A stretch of 64,000 nt of DNA from Gluconacetobacter azotocaptans (GTDB lineage Bacteria > Pseudomonadota > Alphaproteobacteria > Acetobacterales > Acetobacteraceae). This document shows positions 18,917 through 27,055 of this stretch, piece by piece (the first letter of the stretch is position 1; every line of letters starts with the position of its first letter). Below the pieces are notes generated by a model. That model ran no database searches and was not told where the DNA came from. It saw only the letters and a list, made by a program, of their open reading frames with translations. Where the stretch lies: the NCBI RefSeq assembly GCF_014174355.1, contig NZ_JABEQF010000019.1, forward strand, positions 1 to 64,000. The letters are read 5' to 3'. A program made the translations under genes and the position numbers.

Positions 18917-20437
18917 TCATCGCGCCGCGAGCCGGACAGATCGCCACTGATCGGGTGTGACATGAGCATCGGCCAGCCCACCGCCCGTCGCCACCATGAT
19001 CCGTACCGTCTGACGGAACATCTCGGTCTGTGCCCGGACGGTGTTCTGGCGCGCGAGCAGAACGAGCCGTCGGGCGTTGATCGGCTGGAGGATGGTCTCC
19101 CGGCCCGCCTGATACCCGGCCTGGCTCAACGTCAGCGCATCATCGGCCGAGGTCAGGGCCTGTCGCAGGTTGTCCAGTTCCGTCGAGGCGTTCTTCAGGC
19201 CGTTCAGGCCATCGGCGACTTCGCGGAAGCCATTGATGACTACTGATTGGTAATGATCGAAAGCGATCCGGTAATCCTCTTCCGCCTGTTTTTTCCGGGC
19301 CATGAGGGTGCCGCCATGGAACAGCGGCAGAGCCGCACCGCCGATCAGGCGCCATGCCGCGCCGGCGGGGCCGCCCATCAGACCCTCGGCGGCGACGGCC
19401 GCGCTGAGGGTCAGGCGGGGATAGAGGTCGGCGGTCCGGACGCCGATTTCGGCATTCGTCGCGCGCATCATGGCTTCGGCACCGATGATGTCCGGGCGGG
19501 CATGCACGAGTTCGGATGGCACCACCACGGGAATGTCCGAAGGCAGGTTGAAATCGGCAAGGGTCAAGGTCGGTGCGGTCCAACCAGCCGGCGAATGCCC
19601 GGTCAGGACGGCCAGCGTCGTTCGCGCGGCCTCAAGAGCATTGATCAGCGGCGGCAGGAGAGACTGGTCGTGCGCCAGTTGTGCTTCGGCGGTCACGACA
19701 TCCAGCCGGGGCCTCCTACCCGCCTGCCAGGCGAGTGTCGCCAGCCGAAGCGTTTCCCGGTCAGTGTCGATCACACCCCGGATCACGGTGATCTGGTCTG
19801 CTGTCGAGGCCGCTTCGAAGGCGGTCAGGACCGTGTCGCCAACCACCAGCAGCATCGTGACATCACGGCGCTCCCGTTCGGCATCTTTCTGTGCGCCGGC
19901 CATCTGCACCAGACGGTGGTTACCGCCAAAAATGTCGGGGTCATAGGAAACGTCGAGACCGGCCGAATAGGCGGAGAAGGCCGGGAAGGTCCACGCCCAG
20001 GGGCCGAACAGGGCTGCCCCGTATTCCTGTCGCCCCTCGCTACCGGTGGCGTCGATCTGGGGCATCAGACTGCCTTGGGCGGCATGGAGCCCCTCAGCCG
20101 CCTTGCGCAGGTTGGCCTGGGCCGCCTGGATCGACCAATTGTTCCGAAGTGCCTCGGTGACGAGGGCATCCAGCCGGGGCGAGCGAAAGAGACGCCACCA
20201 GTCGGAACCTGGCTTTCCGGCGACCTGATACGGGGAGTTGGCCGAAGCGACGGTCGCTGTTTCCGACCGGGTTTCGCCGATTGTTGCGGCATCCGGTGGC
20301 TGGGGGGCCTTATAGGTCGGGCCGACTGTGCAGCCTGTGAGGCCCGGCACCAGAGCAACGAGAATCAGCTGGGCCGCGCGTGATGCGGCGGCGACCCGCT
20401 TTGGCCTCTGGGTATGGAGCAGGAAATTGGGTGGCAA
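18917..20437 (-). CDS. Outer membrane factor lipoprotein (NodT/OprM type)
   Basis: 506 residues. The leader ends in lipobox LTGC, followed by the family signature TVGPTYKAP. Two OEP repeats of long helices and strands follow (for example WSIQAAQANLRKAAEGLHAA and LTLSQAGYQAGRETILQP). It forms the trimeric outer-membrane duct of the efflux pump. It precedes the fusion protein on the same strand, with a 94-base gap that holds its own putative operator, so the two may be transcribed from separate but co-regulated promoters. Confidence 0.92.
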   Translation of the reverse strand: MPPNFLLHTQRPKRVAAASRAAQLILVALVPGLTGCTVGPTYKAPQPPDAATIGETRSETATVASANSPYQVAGKPGSDWWRLFRSPRLDALVTEALRNNWSIQAAQANLRKAAEGLHAAQGSLMPQIDATGSEGRQEYGAALFGPWAWTFPAFSAYSAGLDVSYDPDIFGGNHRLVQMAGAQKDAERERRDVTMLLVVGDTVLTAFEAASTADQITVIRGVIDTDRETLRLATLAWQAGRRPRLDVVTAEAQLAHDQSLLPPLINALEAARTTLAVLTGHSPAGWTAPTLTLADFNLPSDIPVVVPSELVHARPDIIGAEAMMRATNAEIGVRTADLYPRLTLSAAVAAEGLMGGPAGAAWRLIGGAALPLFHGGTLMARKKQAEEDYRIAFDHYQSVVINGFREVADGLNGLKNASTELDNLRQALTSADDALTLSQAGYQAGRETILQPINARRLVLLARQNTVRAQTEMFRQTVRIMVATGGGLADAHVTPDQWRSVRLAAR

Positions 20438-20471
20438 GGCGGCCTCCGGTCGTCATGAACGAGTCTCATTG

Positions 20472-20489
20472 ATACGAATATAGACGTAC
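20472..20489. promoter_or_regulatory. Inverted repeat ATACG-N8-CGTAC, putative ArsR-type operator
   Basis: Nine of ten arm bases are complementary, around the spacer AATATAGA. It lies about 35 bases upstream of the outer membrane factor start and in the region shared with the divergent ArsR-type gene at 20592, so one site could control both. See the matching sites at 18846 and 21729. Confidence 0.55.
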
Positions 20490-20571
20490 ATACGGATTAA
20501 AAGCCAGTCTTATTGGGACACAGGCTTATGATGGGGGTTCGGAAGCAGCGTTTTCTTGACCCGCTCCCATG

Positions 20572-20581
20572 ATACGCGTAC
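20572..20581. promoter_or_regulatory. Abutted half-sites ATACG-CGTAC before the ArsR-type gene
   Basis: The ten bases contain the same two half-sites as the three spaced repeats, but with no spacer (core TACGCGTA). They end ten bases before the preferred ATG at 20592. This could be an autoregulatory site or chance. It would lie inside the coding region if an upstream TTG (20556) were used, which favours the ATG. Confidence 0.35.
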
Positions 20582-20591
20582 CAATCCACAC

Positions 20592-20954
20592 ATGATCGCA
20601 CGCCATCCGAAACGCGAGGATATCCGGCTCGAAGCCGTGCTGACGGCATTGGGTAATCCCATCCGCCTTGCTGCGGTGCGGACGATCGCCGTGGGGGGCG
20701 AACATCCGTGCTGCGATGTGCTCCCACAGATTCCGAAATCCACCATGACGCATCACTGGCGCGCCCTGCGTGACAGCGGTGTGGTCTGGCAGCGCCATAT
20801 CGGTCGGGAGTATCGTCTTGAGTTGCGGCGCGAGGATCTGGACAGTCGGTTTCCCGGTCTGCTGGACTCCATCCTCGGCCCGCTTGTCAGTGATCCGCTC
20901 ACGCAGGAGACGATCGCCGAATACGACCGCTCCCGTCAGGGTGCGCCGGCCTGA
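20592..20954 (+). CDS. ArsR-type helix-turn-helix regulator
   Basis: 120 residues from ATG 20592 (a TTG at 20556 would add 12 non-conserved residues). The winged helix reads EAVLTALGNPIRLAAVRTIA, then IPKSTMTHHWRALRDSGVVW and a wing IGREYRLELRRED. A Cys pair in EHPCCDVLPQ lies just before the recognition helix and could respond to thiol oxidation or metal (inference). It is divergent from the RND outer membrane factor and convergent with the FrnE-like gene. The shared RTACG-N8-CGTAY repeats near it suggest it represses all three. Confidence 0.8.
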   Translation: MIARHPKREDIRLEAVLTALGNPIRLAAVRTIAVGGEHPCCDVLPQIPKSTMTHHWRALRDSGVVWQRHIGREYRLELRREDLDSRFPGLLDSILGPLVSDPLTQETIAEYDRSRQGAPA

Positions 20955-20961
20955 CGGGAGC
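20929..20961. terminator. Perfect 12-bp hairpin between convergent genes
   Basis: GCTCCCGTCAGG at 20929-20940 pairs fully with CCTGACGGGAGC at 20950-20961 around a nine-base loop. It overlaps the ArsR-type stop codon and lies 20 bases beyond the end of the convergent FrnE-like gene. No T-run follows on either strand, so it is either a weak intrinsic terminator or an mRNA-stabilising end. Confidence 0.5.
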
Positions 20962-20981
20962 ACTGACAGTACGGCCTTTGC

Positions 20982-21704
20982 TCAGAGATTACTGGCATCG
21001 GAAGGCGGACTGACGCATCCCGTGCTGTCGCAGGTCATGCCGGTGGTAGGATTCTCGACTACCGTTTTGCGTGCCTCGTTCCATGACTGGTGCAGGGCGG
21101 TCAGCAATTGGGCTTTCGGCTGCGCGCCTGAAAGAGCGTAGGCACCGTCGAAGACAAAGAAGGGCACGCCGTGAATGCCTGCCTGTGACGCATGGGTTTC
21201 ATCATGCCTGACATCTTCCGCGAAGTCGGTGCCCATCAGCATGGCGCGCACGGCGTTGCCATCAAGACCGACATCCTGCGCAAGGCCGACAAGCACATCA
21301 TGGTCGGCGAGGGGAAGATTGTCGGTGAAATAGGCCCGGAACAGCCGCTCCGTCATGTCCGCACCGCGTTCGTGCTGCTCGGCGAATTTGGTCAGCCGGT
21401 GCGCGTCGAAGGTGTTGGTGTAGCGGACCGAGGCATAACGCATGTCGAGACCGCATCTCTCGCCCATGGATGTGATGTGGTCGATCATGGCCTGGGCGTC
21501 GCTCCGGCTTTTGCCGTATTTCCGCATGATGCGGTCGAGCGTTGTTGTGGTCACCGCCGGACCCGACGTCGGATCGAGTTCGAAGGCGCGGAAGACGATC
21601 TCGATTTCACGGGCATGTTCGAATTCGGCCAGGGCGGCTTCGAGAAACCGCTTGCCGATATAACAGTAGGGGCAGGCATAGTCGGACCAGATTTCGAGTT
21701 TCAT
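20982..21704 (-). CDS. DsbA-family oxidoreductase, FrnE-like
   Basis: 240 residues starting MKLEIWSDYACPYCYIG. The CPYC active site (residues 11-14) sits in a thioredoxin fold with a helical insertion, and GIHGVPFFVFDGAYALSGAQ carries the cis-proline. No signal peptide is seen, so it is cytoplasmic like FrnE and 2-hydroxychromene-2-carboxylate isomerase relatives. A second Cys pair, C-D-S-T-G-C near the C-terminus (about 225-230), matches the CX4C motif described for the oxidative-stress FrnE of Deinococcus. The promoter carries the inverted repeat at 21729, linking it to the efflux regulon. Confidence 0.88.
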   Translation of the reverse strand: MKLEIWSDYACPYCYIGKRFLEAALAEFEHAREIEIVFRAFELDPTSGPAVTTTTLDRIMRKYGKSRSDAQAMIDHITSMGERCGLDMRYASVRYTNTFDAHRLTKFAEQHERGADMTERLFRAYFTDNLPLADHDVLVGLAQDVGLDGNAVRAMLMGTDFAEDVRHDETHASQAGIHGVPFFVFDGAYALSGAQPKAQLLTALHQSWNEARKTVVENPTTGMTCDSTGCVSPPSDASNL

Positions 21705-21728
21705 GACAGCCTCCGCATGCTTGATAAT

Positions 21729-21746
21729 GTACGATTATACCCGTAC
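21729..21746. promoter_or_regulatory. Inverted repeat GTACG-N8-CGTAC, putative ArsR-type operator
   Basis: Perfect five-base arms around ATTATACC, 25 bases upstream of the FrnE-like start on the minus strand. It has the same arm sequence and spacing as the sites at 18846 and 20472. Confidence 0.6.
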
Positions 21747-21794
21747 CATAGTTTCATCAAGCATTACGAACGCCAATGGTGAAGGGAGCAGGGG

Positions 21795-22463
21795 ATGAAG
21801 CCGCTGAAAGCGCTGGAGGTCGAAACCGGGAAAAATCCCGTCGCGTCGATCATCCTCATTCACGGCCTGGGGGCGAGTGGCCGGGATCTGGCGCCCATTG
21901 CTCAGGCGTTTGATCTGCGCTCCGTTGGGTCGGTCCGGTTCATTTTTCCCAATGCGCCCGTCCGACCGGTTTCGGTCTGCGGCGGCGAGCGCATGCCGGC
22001 GTGGTATGACCTTCTCGCGACTGACCTGCTTCTACGGGAAGATGAGGCAGGGCTCCGTGACGCCCAGGCCTATCTGGCGAGCCTGATCGACCAGGAAGTC
22101 GCGCGCGGCATTCCGTCCCGGCGCATCGTGATCGGTGGGTTTTCCCAGGGCTGTGCGACGTCACTGATGACCGGGTTGCGCTACCCTTTACCCTTGGCAG
22201 GGATCGCCGGTCTGTCCGGCTATCTGCCGCTGGCCGGGCAGACGGGAAGGGAGGCAACAGAGGCCAACCGGGCAACGCCGGTTTTTCTGGCACACGGTGA
22301 GGGCGACACGGTCGTGCCGCTGGCGGCGGCTCGCCTCGCACGGGACTGGCTGCGTGCCGAGGGGCATGACGTTGCCTGGCATGTGTATCCGATGGCGCAT
22401 GAGATCATCGGTGCGGAGATTGCCGATCTCAATACCTGGTTGATAGGGTGTCTCGTGTCATGA
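21795..22463 (+). CDS. Alpha/beta-hydrolase carboxylesterase (phospholipase/carboxylesterase family)
   Basis: 222 residues. The triad is readable: Ser-117 in GGFSQG, Asp-171 in HGEGDTVVP and His-202 in YPMAHEI, with the oxyanion region IHGLGASGRD. This matches small cytoplasmic carboxylesterases such as Pseudomonas EstB, which hydrolyse short acyl esters. A GGGAGCAGGGG sequence precedes the ATG. It is divergent from the FrnE-like gene, and the operator at 21729 is in their shared promoter region, so it could belong to the same stress regulon. Confidence 0.9.
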   Translation: MKPLKALEVETGKNPVASIILIHGLGASGRDLAPIAQAFDLRSVGSVRFIFPNAPVRPVSVCGGERMPAWYDLLATDLLLREDEAGLRDAQAYLASLIDQEVARGIPSRRIVIGGFSQGCATSLMTGLRYPLPLAGIAGLSGYLPLAGQTGREATEANRATPVFLAHGEGDTVVPLAAARLARDWLRAEGHDVAWHVYPMAHEIIGAEIADLNTWLIGCLVS

Positions 22464-22638
22464 TGGTATCGGTCAAGGGGAGTCCTTGTGACGCATCTCA
22501 GACTTTAATGGCCCAAGTGGGGGCAGGCTGAGGCCTTTACAGAGCCTCTGGTCCATGATAGAACAAAACATAAACAAATTGCGTTCCTGAGCGGAATCTG
22601 TAGCTTACGCTTCGTGTGATTTCATTGGGGGGAAGCAA

Positions 22639-23625
22639 TTGCAGTTATCAGAAGAAGAGATCGAAAATCTCTCGATCGACAAGTTCATCTTTCATGTCGT
22701 TCATCATCATAACGATGAGCCGATCTTGCTCGATGAGACGCCCATCGGAGATTTCGAGGATTTCTTCCTCGAGAGGGCGATGGAGACGTTGCGGGGAAAC
22801 CAGTTCACCTTCGCTGACGGTTCCATAACCAGGACACTGCTAAAGCAGGTCTTGGAGGACGAAAGCCAGTTCGTACCGGTGTCAAAGACGCTCGCGCAGA
22901 CATTTCACGCTGGCAGAGATAAGCGCATCAAGCCAGGCGTGATGATCTTGATGACGCTGATCACCGGACAGCGCAAGCTGTTGTCCTTGCTGAAATACGA
23001 CCATGAAGAGGCAGTCACCTACGACATTACCGATGATGCAAAAGCGATCCTGAAAGCAATTACGAATTCGTTCACGAAATCGGCCGACGCGCTGCAAAAG
23101 TCTGCCTTAATCGAGATTGTCGATGACGATGACAACATCGTTGTTGTAGACAAAACCGTTCGTCACGAGATCACCGACTTCTTCCGTGGATTTCTTGTAT
23201 GCAAGCGCCTCTTCGATGACAAGCAAATGACCCAAGCCGTCGAGGCACTGGTCGTTGAAGTGGTTAAAAAACATCAGAACGACCTGCCGAACGATATCAC
23301 GCAAAATGTGCGTGATCGGTACTACGACACGGTTCAGAAGCGCGATAAATTCGATGCCACCGAGTTCTTCGCCGAATTTTTCGGTGCACATGGCAGCGCT
23401 GCAGTGCGGGCCAGCTTCGACAAAGGTTTGGCCAAAACAGGCATGGAAGGCGAGGTCTTCAACTTCGACAAAGGTGCAGTGAAAAAGCAGCGTCCACAGA
23501 AGTATAAGACTGCTGAAGGTGTGAAGATCGACGTGCCGGAGCAGGCTTCGGATACCGTGAAAACGACAACAACGGCATCGGGTACCGTCATTACCATCAC
23601 GACTAGCCGATTGACGAACCTATGA
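22639..23625 (+). CDS. Nucleoid-associated (NdpA/YejK-like) protein
   Basis: 328 residues from a TTG start at 22639 preceded by GGGGGGAAG. The sequence has the NdpA-family layout: an opening IDKFIFHVVHHHNDEPILLD, a middle with FFRGFLVCKRL, and a C-terminal lobe. Classical NdpA proteins bind the nucleoid. This copy is coupled by a four-base overlap to a membrane-anchored partner at 23622 and lies beside defence genes, which suggests a specialised role in a two-gene defence or stress module (inference). Codon use is visibly less GC-rich than the RND genes upstream, in line with transfer. Confidence 0.65.
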   Translation: MQLSEEEIENLSIDKFIFHVVHHHNDEPILLDETPIGDFEDFFLERAMETLRGNQFTFADGSITRTLLKQVLEDESQFVPVSKTLAQTFHAGRDKRIKPGVMILMTLITGQRKLLSLLKYDHEEAVTYDITDDAKAILKAITNSFTKSADALQKSALIEIVDDDDNIVVVDKTVRHEITDFFRGFLVCKRLFDDKQMTQAVEALVVEVVKKHQNDLPNDITQNVRDRYYDTVQKRDKFDATEFFAEFFGAHGSAAVRASFDKGLAKTGMEGEVFNFDKGAVKKQRPQKYKTAEGVKIDVPEQASDTVKTTTTASGTVITITTSRLTNL

Positions 23626-25106
23626 CGCTCGACGAGATTGTCGAACTCGGTGTACTGTTTCAGCGAATGGCCGCATCGGAAGGTGCAGTCTTTACCGAGA
23701 CGACGTCGGTCTGCCGAGTCGATCAAATCTCGAAAATTACCGCTGCGGACTTCAAACGGATTTCTGAGTTAGCCTCGGCGCTGGCCCAGGCCAAGCGAGG
23801 AAAGCTGGCCGTGTTTGGAAGCATCAGCGGGGAAGTTGACCTCGAAAGGGGGGACGTGTCGAGCATAGAGGGCGAAGCTGTCGCCGTTCGTCTGACGAAG
23901 AACGTCGAAGCGGAGGCGGCGTATTTTGTCACTCGAGGAGGCTTCGAGGCTGCCCTCAGTGATGAAGAGTTCATGCGTGGCACTCACAAAATCTGGATCG
24001 CCGAAGATTTTTTGCCCTTTTCTACGAGATCATGCGTCTATTCCCCTTGGGGGAGCGCGGTCAAACATAAGCGCTTCGAAGACACCTTTGACAGCCCACG
24101 GCGGTTAGTTCGGGACCAGAGCTATCTTTCGGCTCCAACCGACATCAGACCCTGGTACCTTATGATTCCAGGTGATGAGAATTCCGGCGTTTTCGCCGCT
24201 TGGAAAGAAGCTGCCGTGAGGAACCTGATCTTTTGTCTGCCAACCGAAATTCGAGCCTCGGATGAAACCAGACAGGTCGTGTTGAAAGGCGCCAGGTCTG
24301 TCTTCGCCGATGTCGATCTCAGCAAGTCGCAATCTCAGCTTTTTGACGTTGTCACGGATGCGGTCCGGTGGGTCTACGATCAACGGCGTGATACCGAGAC
24401 GAAGTTCCACCTGCTCAACAACCACTTGGCGTTGTACTGGCCGGAGAAGGCTAAGTGGCCCATGGGTCTGGCAGACGTGTTGGACCACGCGTTGGCCAGC
24501 GCTCGAGAGGCCTTTGCTTTCCACCTACAGGACGATAGCAAGGAGGCAATCAAATCACTAGGCGATCTCCGGAAGGCTTTGCAGGAAGAGGTTACGCGAT
24601 CGCAGTCAGCCACGCGCGATCTTTTGTCTGCTCTTTGGCGAGATGCAGCCATCGCGGGTGCGGCATTTGCTTTGCGTTCGGCTACAACCAATTCCTCTGC
24701 GGTGAACATTGCCTCGTTGGGTGCGGCGGCTCTGCTGTTTGCGAGCTTGCTGACCACGGTGCTTTCCAATTGGCGATTTGATGTCCTCGCCAAGCAAGTG
24801 CGCGGGCAATGGCGGGAGCGCCTTTACGCCTTCATGTCCGAGAAGCAGTGGGTTGAACTGGTGACCCAACCAGTCTCTCGAGCTCGATGGGTTTATCGAG
24901 TTTCAATTGTCCCGGTGTTCGCAGTCTATGTTGTGCTGATTGGTGCACTCTTGTGGGTAGTGTATCCCGCCGAAGTGATGGCAGTTGCGGGGCCTATCCT
25001 CGCCGTGTTGTCAGACGCTTGGCGTTCGATTGGCGACCTATGGGATCGGTTTACACCTGCTCCGATCTTAACGTCTTCGCCCCCATCTACACCAACACCT
25101 TCATAA
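23622..25106 (+). CDS. Membrane-anchored protein of unknown function, partner of the NdpA-like gene
   Basis: 494 residues that I do not recognise. The first 330 or so are soluble, with no obvious nuclease, protease or NTPase motif. Then come a hydrophobic segment near 362-382 (IASLGAAALLFASLLTTVLS) and another near 425-448 (VYRVSIVPVFAVYVVLIGAL), and a Ser/Thr/Pro tail. A hydrophobic stretch near 342-352 may be part of a third. A soluble sensor domain with C-terminal membrane helices is common in abortive-infection effectors, but that is an analogy only. It overlaps the NdpA-like gene (ATGA), so the two are made together. Confidence 0.6.
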   Translation: MTLDEIVELGVLFQRMAASEGAVFTETTSVCRVDQISKITAADFKRISELASALAQAKRGKLAVFGSISGEVDLERGDVSSIEGEAVAVRLTKNVEAEAAYFVTRGGFEAALSDEEFMRGTHKIWIAEDFLPFSTRSCVYSPWGSAVKHKRFEDTFDSPRRLVRDQSYLSAPTDIRPWYLMIPGDENSGVFAAWKEAAVRNLIFCLPTEIRASDETRQVVLKGARSVFADVDLSKSQSQLFDVVTDAVRWVYDQRRDTETKFHLLNNHLALYWPEKAKWPMGLADVLDHALASAREAFAFHLQDDSKEAIKSLGDLRKALQEEVTRSQSATRDLLSALWRDAAIAGAAFALRSATTNSSAVNIASLGAAALLFASLLTTVLSNWRFDVLAKQVRGQWRERLYAFMSEKQWVELVTQPVSRARWVYRVSIVPVFAVYVVLIGALLWVVYPAEVMAVAGPILAVLSDAWRSIGDLWDRFTPAPILTSSPPSTPTPS

Positions 25107-25217
25107 CCCGGGCGTGAAATGTCCGCTTTGCGCCAATATCAGACAGAGCCTACGCTGGTCTTCTATGACGGCAATGAAGGCGTAAGAGGATAGGGCTCTG
25201 AATAAAGAAACCTTCTG

Positions 25218-25361
25218 TTTGAGGAGGGCTGGGGCCCATTAATTTTAGGAATGGGTCAGGCACAGGCGGAAAAAAGTTTATTGAAATAGTCTATTAATAC
25301 CGCTTCGCTCTCAACTTGCGATTGTCGCAATTTGAGGATCAATCCTGCCCCGCAACCACTT
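25218..25361 (+). repeat. Direct repeat R1 ending in a tRNA-3'-like core
   Basis: About 145 bases that align with 31062-31203 with scattered differences. The best-kept parts are CTATTAATACCGCTT, GCTCTCAACTTG and the terminal CCCCGCAACCACTT. The last part, AATCCTGCCCCGCAACCA, resembles the T-arm and acceptor end of a tRNA such as the initiator tRNA-fMet, but no tRNA body precedes it. Integrative elements often insert at tRNA 3' ends and leave such cores. The pair encloses the nuclease and Hachiman genes. Confidence 0.7.
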
Positions 25362-25371
25362 GCAGTTTTTG

Positions 25372-25405
25372 AAACCTCGCGAAGTCAACGGCTTAGCGGG
25401 GTTTT
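25372..25405. terminator. Hairpin with T-run after repeat R1
   Basis: AAACCTCGC at 25372-25380 pairs with GCGGGGTTT at 25396-25404 (one G-T mismatch), followed by T. It lies where a terminator would stand behind a tRNA gene, directly after the tRNA-like core of R1. It could also end transcription from the NdpA-like pair. Confidence 0.55.
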
Positions 25406-25578
25406 GCTATGCATAAATTGAGGCCGTCATTTTGAGAACTGTTTAATTCCAGAGACTTAAGGGAGGTGGGTTCAAAGCGGGGATATCATACCTCGCAACC
25501 ACTTGCGATTATCCGCATTGACGTGAGCTACTGTTACAATCAGGGTCAGGAGCAAATGTAATTTTAGCTTCTGGACTG

Positions 25579-26856
25579 ATGACCGACCTTATTCGAGACC
25601 TCATGCTTCGCTGGCGGGACGATCCGGCAGGGACTTATCAGAGCTGGTTTCTGTGGGATGAGCGCCTCAAGAACTTCCGGTCTATCCGCCGCGGGCTGCA
25701 GCAGGTTGTCGCCGAAATTGCCGCTGGCACGTTCGGGGTCGCCTATCGTGGCTCATCCCTGGAAACGGTTGTCCATTCGATTGCGGAGCAGCGCCAGATT
25801 TTCAAGGGTGCGGATCACGCCTTCCTGTGGAAGCCGAAGCTACGCATTCCCGATATCTACGAAGATTCTGCCAACCAGAAAGCATTCGGACAGCTTCTTG
25901 ATACCTGTCTGTGCTGCAATACTGAAGAACATGTGGTCTCGGCCATTCATACAATCGATGCCCGGAAGATAAAAGGGCTGGGACCAGCCGTCGCCAATCT
26001 GTTGTATTTCCTGCATCCGACGATCATGCCGCCTTTCAATACGGCGATCGTGAACGGCTATAATGCCCTGACCGGCTCAAAGGTGAAGCTGGGGCGATGG
26101 GACGAATATCTTGCCATGCGGCAGGGCATCCTGAAGCTGAATGCGACCTATCGTTCGCTGCTGTCCAATGATCTTGGTGCCATCGGAGGACTGCTGTTTG
26201 ATCTCGGAAGCGGACGCTATACAGCGCCGCCTCTCAAGGATGACGAAACAGCGCGAAAACTCTGGGAAGCCGATCTTCATCAGGTGAGGGAGCAGAGCGC
26301 AAAAGAGACCCGGATCCTCGCATCGGAGCGTGAAACGGATCATACTCATACCGAAATTCAGGGCTGGCTTCGCGATCTGGGGCTTTCCCTGGGGTATGAT
26401 GTCTGGATTGCCGCCAACGATCGCAGTCGTCCATGGCAGGACGGTAAATTGGGGGATGGCTGCCTGTCAGTGTTGCCGGGGTTCACGACGGAAACGCAGG
26501 GAGCGGAATCTGTGCGTCTGATCGATGTCCTATGGCTGGACCGGGACAGCTACGGGATTGTTGCAGCCTTCGAGGTCGAGCATTCAACGACCATCTATTC
26601 CGGCATCGTGCGGATGCTCGATCTTGCTCTCGGGTCAGAGGCGCAGGCTCTAGAGGGGCTGTTCCTTGTCGCGCCGGACAAGCGGGAAGCCGATGTGCGG
26701 GAACAGTTGAGACGACCGGCCTTCAGTAGGATAGCCGATCTGAAAGTCCGGTATCTGCCTTATGGGGCGCTTGAGAAGGATCGTGAGGCAATCGAACGCT
26801 TTGGTTACGGACTAAAGCCTATCCAGGCCATATCCCATCTGCTTGCCCCAGTATGA
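25579..26856 (+). CDS. Restriction-endonuclease-like protein: HhH domain plus PD-(D/E)XK-type nuclease domain
   Basis: 425 residues. The N-terminal half contains a helix-hairpin-helix-like stretch, IDARKIKGLGPAVANLLYFL (about 126-145), as in DNA glycosylase-type DNA binders. The C-terminal half (about 255-400) fits a PD-(D/E)XK fold with Glu-259, Asp-316 in RLIDVLWLD and E332-V-E334 in AAFEVEHST. The usual ExK is ExE here, a variant known in some restriction-like nucleases. A cytoplasmic DNA-cleaving role in defence is likely from domain content and its place between R1 and Hachiman. No methyltransferase partner is seen, so it is either modification-dependent or guided otherwise. Confidence 0.6.
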   Translation: MTDLIRDLMLRWRDDPAGTYQSWFLWDERLKNFRSIRRGLQQVVAEIAAGTFGVAYRGSSLETVVHSIAEQRQIFKGADHAFLWKPKLRIPDIYEDSANQKAFGQLLDTCLCCNTEEHVVSAIHTIDARKIKGLGPAVANLLYFLHPTIMPPFNTAIVNGYNALTGSKVKLGRWDEYLAMRQGILKLNATYRSLLSNDLGAIGGLLFDLGSGRYTAPPLKDDETARKLWEADLHQVREQSAKETRILASERETDHTHTEIQGWLRDLGLSLGYDVWIAANDRSRPWQDGKLGDGCLSVLPGFTTETQGAESVRLIDVLWLDRDSYGIVAAFEVEHSTTIYSGIVRMLDLALGSEAQALEGLFLVAPDKREADVREQLRRPAFSRIADLKVRYLPYGALEKDREAIERFGYGLKPIQAISHLLAPV

Positions 26857-27055
26857 TGGTGATGGCCGGAATGCAGGGAGAGCGGTATGTCGGTTATCGG
26901 GACGAGACGGCCGATAGCAGCCATTAGCAGTGTTCACGTTCATGACAGCTACCACTAATTGCGCTCAAGTATTTATTGCGAATTCTTGTCGTGTGCAGCG
27001 AAGAAGGCACGCGACCGAATTCAATCAGACTTAGAGCGGTGCAGGGGAAAGAATT

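Larger units (their letters stand above)
25107..25578. other. 472-base non-coding stretch with att-like repeat, hairpin and repeat core
   Basis: No plausible gene is seen. It holds a diverged direct repeat (25218-25361, partner at 31062), a hairpin followed by a T-run (25372-25405) and a second copy of the repeat core (CTCGCAACCACTTGCG at 25492-25507). The nuclease gene starts at 25579. The composition is AT-rich compared with both flanks. Confidence 0.6.

Noticed and set aside
20510-20746. A minus-strand gene of 78 codons before the outer membrane factor
   Set aside because: It is the shadow of the ArsR-type gene and its promoter region, with no motif of its own.
25330-25361. A complete tRNA gene at repeat R1 or R2
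   Set aside because: Only the last 18 to 25 bases resemble a tRNA end; no D-arm, anticodon arm or 5' acceptor strand precedes them.
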